NCBI RefSeq assembly: GCF_015704865.1 | Contig: NZ_JADQTO010000009.1 | Location: 248,001 to 312,000, forward strand | DNA: 64,000 nt | DNA from: Actinoplanes aureus | GTDB taxonomy: Bacteria; Actinomycetota; Actinomycetes; Mycobacteriales; Micromonosporaceae | Direction of reading: 5' to 3' | Part shown: positions 60,728 through 64,000 of the stretch, in pieces | How the letters are laid out: every line of letters begins with the position of its first letter | How positions within the stretch are numbered: the first letter of the stretch is position 1 | Notes under the pieces: generated by a model | What the model saw: only the letters and a program-made list of their open reading frames with translations | Database searches by the model: none | Told to the model about the DNA's origin: nothing | Translations under genes and position numbers: made by a program

Positions 60728-61708
60728 GTGACCGAGTCCCGCCCCCGCCGCCGGCGATGGCTGATCGTCGCCGGCCTCACCGTCGCCGCGCTTCTGCTGT
60801 TCACCGGCGGTTTCCTCACCCGCGGCAGTTCTCCGGTCGGCCACTTCACCTCCGCGGACGGACATGACCACTTCGTCGCCGCGTACGAGAAAGCCATGAC
60901 CGACCTGCCCCAGCCCGCGGCCACGCTGGACATCCGCACCACCTACGGCCTGGTGCGGGTCTACCGGTTCGCCGGCGCCGAGCCGGGCGCCGAGCCACTG
61001 ATCCTGCTGCCCGGCTGGGCGGCGTCCTCGCCGATGTGGGCCGACAACCTGCCCTCGCTGCTGCGGCTGCGGACCGTGTACACCGTCGACCTGCTCGGCG
61101 AGCCGGGCGCCAGCATCCAGGACCGGCCGATCGAGACCCACCGTGAGCAGGCCGACTGGCTGCACCAGCTGTTGCAGCGGCTGCCGGAGCCGCGATTCCA
61201 CGTGCTCGGCATGTCGTTCGGCGGCTGGACCGCCACGAACCTGGTCGTGCACCGTCCGGAGAAGGTCGCCGGGCTGATCCTGATCGACCCTGCCGTCACC
61301 TTCGCCGATCTGCCCTTCGAAGTGATCGTCCGGTCGCTGCCGGCGTCGGTGCGGTGGCTGCCGAAGAGCTGGCGCGACGGCTTCAACAGCTGGACCGCCG
61401 GTGGCGCGCCGGTGGAGGACAGCCCGCTCGCCGATCTGATCGAGTCCGGGATGGGCAACTACGCGATCAAGCGGCCGGCTCCGGCCCGGTTCGACACGGA
61501 GCGGTTGCGCGCCATCGATGTCCCGGTGCTGGTGATCTTCGCCGGTGAGTCGGTCATGCACGACGCGCGGGAGGCCGCCCGGACAGCGTCGTCGACGCTG
61601 CGGCACCGTACGGTACTGACCTACGACGGCGCCTCGCACGCGATCAACGGGGAACAGCCCGACCGGATCGCCGCCGACGTGGCCGCCTTCCTCAGCACCA
61701 CCGCCTAA
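60728..61708 (+). CDS. Membrane-anchored alpha/beta hydrolase
   Basis: 326 residues, GTG behind GAGGAG. N-terminal basic stretch plus TM (RRRRWLIVAGLTVAALLLF) anchors it, with the catalytic domain outside. Lipase-type LLPGWAASSPMWADNLPSLL, nucleophile elbow LGMSFGGWTA (GxSxG), acid near VLVIFAGESVMHD and His in GASHAINGEQPD. Co-transcribed with a TetR regulator 24 bases downstream. Acts on an unknown ester or lipid. Confidence 0.87.
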   Translation: MTESRPRRRRWLIVAGLTVAALLLFTGGFLTRGSSPVGHFTSADGHDHFVAAYEKAMTDLPQPAATLDIRTTYGLVRVYRFAGAEPGAEPLILLPGWAASSPMWADNLPSLLRLRTVYTVDLLGEPGASIQDRPIETHREQADWLHQLLQRLPEPRFHVLGMSFGGWTATNLVVHRPEKVAGLILIDPAVTFADLPFEVIVRSLPASVRWLPKSWRDGFNSWTAGGAPVEDSPLADLIESGMGNYAIKRPAPARFDTERLRAIDVPVLVIFAGESVMHDAREAARTASSTLRHRTVLTYDGASHAINGEQPDRIAADVAAFLSTTA

Positions 61709-61732
61709 CCGTCGCCGATCCTCGGGAGCAGC

Positions 61733-62341
61733 ATGCCGAACACGCCGCGCGCCGCCCGGGACGCCCGGCCGCTCACCTTCACCGAGCAGGCGCGCCGTGC
61801 CCAGTTCGTCGGCCTGACGATCCGGGTGATCGCCGAGCACGGCTACGCGGGCTGTTCCCTGCAGCGCATCGCCGACGCGGCCGGCGTCACCAAGGCCGCG
61901 GTCCTCTATCACTTCGCCTCGAAGGCGGCGCTGGTCCGGGCCGCCTACGAGGAGGTGATCGGCCAGCTCACCGCCGACGTCGGTGCGCTGGTCGAGCAGG
62001 CGGCGGGCCCGGCTCAGGCGGTGGAGGCGTACGTCCGCGGCCTCACCGGTCACCTCGCGGCGCACCCGGATCACGTCCGGGTGATCGTCGAGGCGCTCGA
62101 CGGGGACACCGCGATCACGGACCGGCCCGCTTCGCCGTCGCGCTGGCAGGCGCTCGCCGCACTGATCGAGGCGGCGAAGGAGTCCGGGGCCTATCGTCGC
62201 GACATCGACTCACGCGTGCTCGCCATCGTCCTCGGTGGTGCGATCGACGGCCTGATCGCTGAGTCGCTGCAGGACACCGCCTTCGACGTGGTGGCGGCGG
62301 CCGATGCGCTGGTGGACCTGCTGCGGCGCAGCACCGGCTGA
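61733..62341 (+). CDS. TetR-family regulator
   Basis: 202 residues, ATG behind GGGAG. HTH at about 20-66 (TIRVIAEHGYAGCSLQRIAD, AAGVTKAAVLYHFASKAALV) and a TetR C-terminal domain. Probably represses the upstream hydrolase and itself through the two 14-bp palindromes at 60667-60700. Confidence 0.9.
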   Translation: MPNTPRAARDARPLTFTEQARRAQFVGLTIRVIAEHGYAGCSLQRIADAAGVTKAAVLYHFASKAALVRAAYEEVIGQLTADVGALVEQAAGPAQAVEAYVRGLTGHLAAHPDHVRVIVEALDGDTAITDRPASPSRWQALAALIEAAKESGAYRRDIDSRVLAIVLGGAIDGLIAESLQDTAFDVVAAADALVDLLRRSTG

Positions 62342-62385
62342 CCGGCGCGGGCGCTCCGCCCGGCGGCCGAGCTCACCGCCTGCGA

Positions 62386-62997
<612 letters not shown>

Positions 62998-63095
62998 CCT
63001 GCTGACCTCCTGCTCGATCCGACCTGATCAAGATCGCCGGAGGCCGGCTATCGGCACGCTGCGGTAACGCTAAGGCCCGGCTAAGACTGTTCGGA

Positions 63096-64000
63096 TCACC
63101 GGCTGATCTCCGGGCGGCGCGCCGCATCGAGCTCCTGGCCGATCTGTCGAAGCTCCGGCACCGGCTGCCTCGGCACCTCGATCGGCACTGCCGGGGTGAC
63201 CGCCGCGATCGCACGGCGACGGGCCAGCCACAGGATCACCGCCGCGTAACCGAACAGCACCGGCAGGTCCGCGACCGCCATCTGCCACGGCATGTCCGCC
63301 GCCGTCTGGTCCATCCCGAGCTCACCGTACGCGGCCGCCAGCACGGAGCTGACCAGGTTGTTCATCACGTGCAGCGCGATCGCCGCCTCCAGCCCACCGG
63401 TGCGTACGGTCAGCCAGCCGGCGACCAGACCGAAGAGCAGCAGGTCCGCGAAACCCCACGCGGTCCCCCAGCCGTGCAGCGCCGCGAAGACCAGGGCCTG
63501 CACCGCGATCGGCAGCCACGGCGAGCGGAACCACGCCCCGAACGCCTGCACCAGCCAGCCCCGGGTCAGGTACTCCTCGGCCGCCGCCTGCCCGGGCACC
63601 ACCAGCGCCAGCACCAGCATCGACCCCGCGAACGGCCCCCAGCCCGCCAGATCCGCGCCGAGCCCGGCCTCCCCGCCGGTCGCCGCTGTCAGGCCGAGGC
63701 CGCCACCGAGGAACAGCAGGATCGCCACGAACGCCACCGGCAGGCAGACCATCAGCCACCGCCAGCGCAGCCGCCCGGCCACCGACGACACCGTTCCGGC
63801 CGGCCGCTGCTGGATCCAGCGGGCCGCGAGCAGCACCACCGGCAGCAGCACCGCGATGCTCAGGAACGCCACGGCCAGGTCGGTGAGCTCGCCGAAGCTG
63901 GGCACTCCGTCGGCTTCCGGCCGCCCGGCGACCGCCGCGGCCAGCGCAACGGCGAGAAAGACCGACATCGTCACGACGACCCCGGCGACCGCGATGAACA
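63096..64000 (-). CDS. CPBP-family intramembrane protease (5' end outside window)
   Basis: At least 300 residues. The frame runs through the window edge (upstream residues FIAVAGVV continue a membrane helix), so the true start is beyond 64000. Seven to eight helices. CPBP/Abi motifs are complete: EExxxR in AAEEYLTRGW, FxxxH in FAALHGW and HxxxN in LHVMNN. CAAX-type proteases cleave membrane proteins or confer bacteriocin self-protection. The C-terminus is cytoplasmic and Pro-rich. Confidence 0.9.
   Translation of the reverse strand, partial: FIAVAGVVVTMSVFLAVALAAAVAGRPEADGVPSFGELTDLAVAFLSIAVLLPVVLLAARWIQQRPAGTVSSVAGRLRWRWLMVCLPVAFVAILLFLGGGLGLTAATGGEAGLGADLAGWGPFAGSMLVLALVVPGQAAAEEYLTRGWLVQAFGAWFRSPWLPIAVQALVFAALHGWGTAWGFADLLLFGLVAGWLTVRTGGLEAAIALHVMNNLVSSVLAAAYGELGMDQTAADMPWQMAVADLPVLFGYAAVILWLARRRAIAAVTPAVPIEVPRQPVPELRQIGQELDAARRPEISR

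Overview
The window is high-GC (roughly 70%+) actinobacterial chromosomal DNA. GTG starts, 4-base ATGA/GTGA overlaps between co-directional genes and leaderless promoters are common. Gene content (LAL-type LuxR regulator, TetR, ROK and WYL regulators, an IdeR/DmdR-type iron box, GPP34 and SPFH proteins) points to a filamentous actinomycete, most likely Micromonosporaceae such as Actinoplanes. That placement is inference from content, not from a database search. No tRNA, rRNA, CRISPR array, intact insertion sequence or prophage was seen.

Layout. (1) 1-10592 is a cell-surface polysaccharide region. A plus-strand run holds the tail of a family-2 glycosyltransferase, an unassigned helical-toroid-like protein, a WecG/TagA glycosyltransferase, a nucleotide-sugar dehydrogenase and a UDP-GlcNAc 2-epimerase. 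It is followed by a minus-strand initiating sugar-phosphate transferase and the four dTDP-L-rhamnose genes, arranged as two divergent pairs (rmlCA and rmlBD). Together these supply ManNAc/ManNAcA and rhamnose donors, a lipid-carrier primer and transferases. (2) 10593-18848 holds repetitive noncoding DNA, a secreted ricin-type lectin, a PP2C/SpoIIE phosphatase, a small alarmone synthetase, a secreted lysyl-oxidase-like copper protein, a TPR protein and a NicO-type metal transporter with a His-rich loop. (3) 19021-27317 holds a patatin-like hydrolase and a four-gene MacB/FtsX-type ABC exporter. (4) 27426-42158 is a dense patchwork of regulators, each beside the enzyme it probably controls: GntR-TetR fusion with FAD monooxygenase, TetR with esterase, LysR with a Rossmann dehydrogenase and Rid protein, WYL regulator with VOC protein, and ArsR-SRPBCC with a DHFR-like reductase. 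Clear palindromes lie between several divergent pairs. (5) 42306-48482 is a LacI-controlled operon: lipoprotein, ATPase, two permeases and D-mannonate dehydratase, probably for a sugar acid. (6) 48485-51766 holds a MarR regulator, a small divergent ORF, a reductase, and a compact SPFH / ribbon-helix-helix / GPP34 operon preceded by a perfect 16-bp palindrome. (7) 51776-55629 is an iron-siderophore ABC importer under an iron box. (8) 55725-64000 holds a ROK regulator divergent from a LacI-type sensor lacking its HTH, a two-component system, a lipase-like hydrolase with its TetR regulator, a PepSY protein with an Asp/Ser repeat tail, and the start of a CPBP membrane protease.

The signals most worth following are the SPFH-RHH-GPP34 operon, the dual-DNA-binding-domain regulator with two unlike palindromes, the HTH-less LacI sensor, the mannonate dehydratase operon with a polyamine/iron-type transporter, and an 18-bp palindromic sequence dispersed in intergenic DNA across the window.
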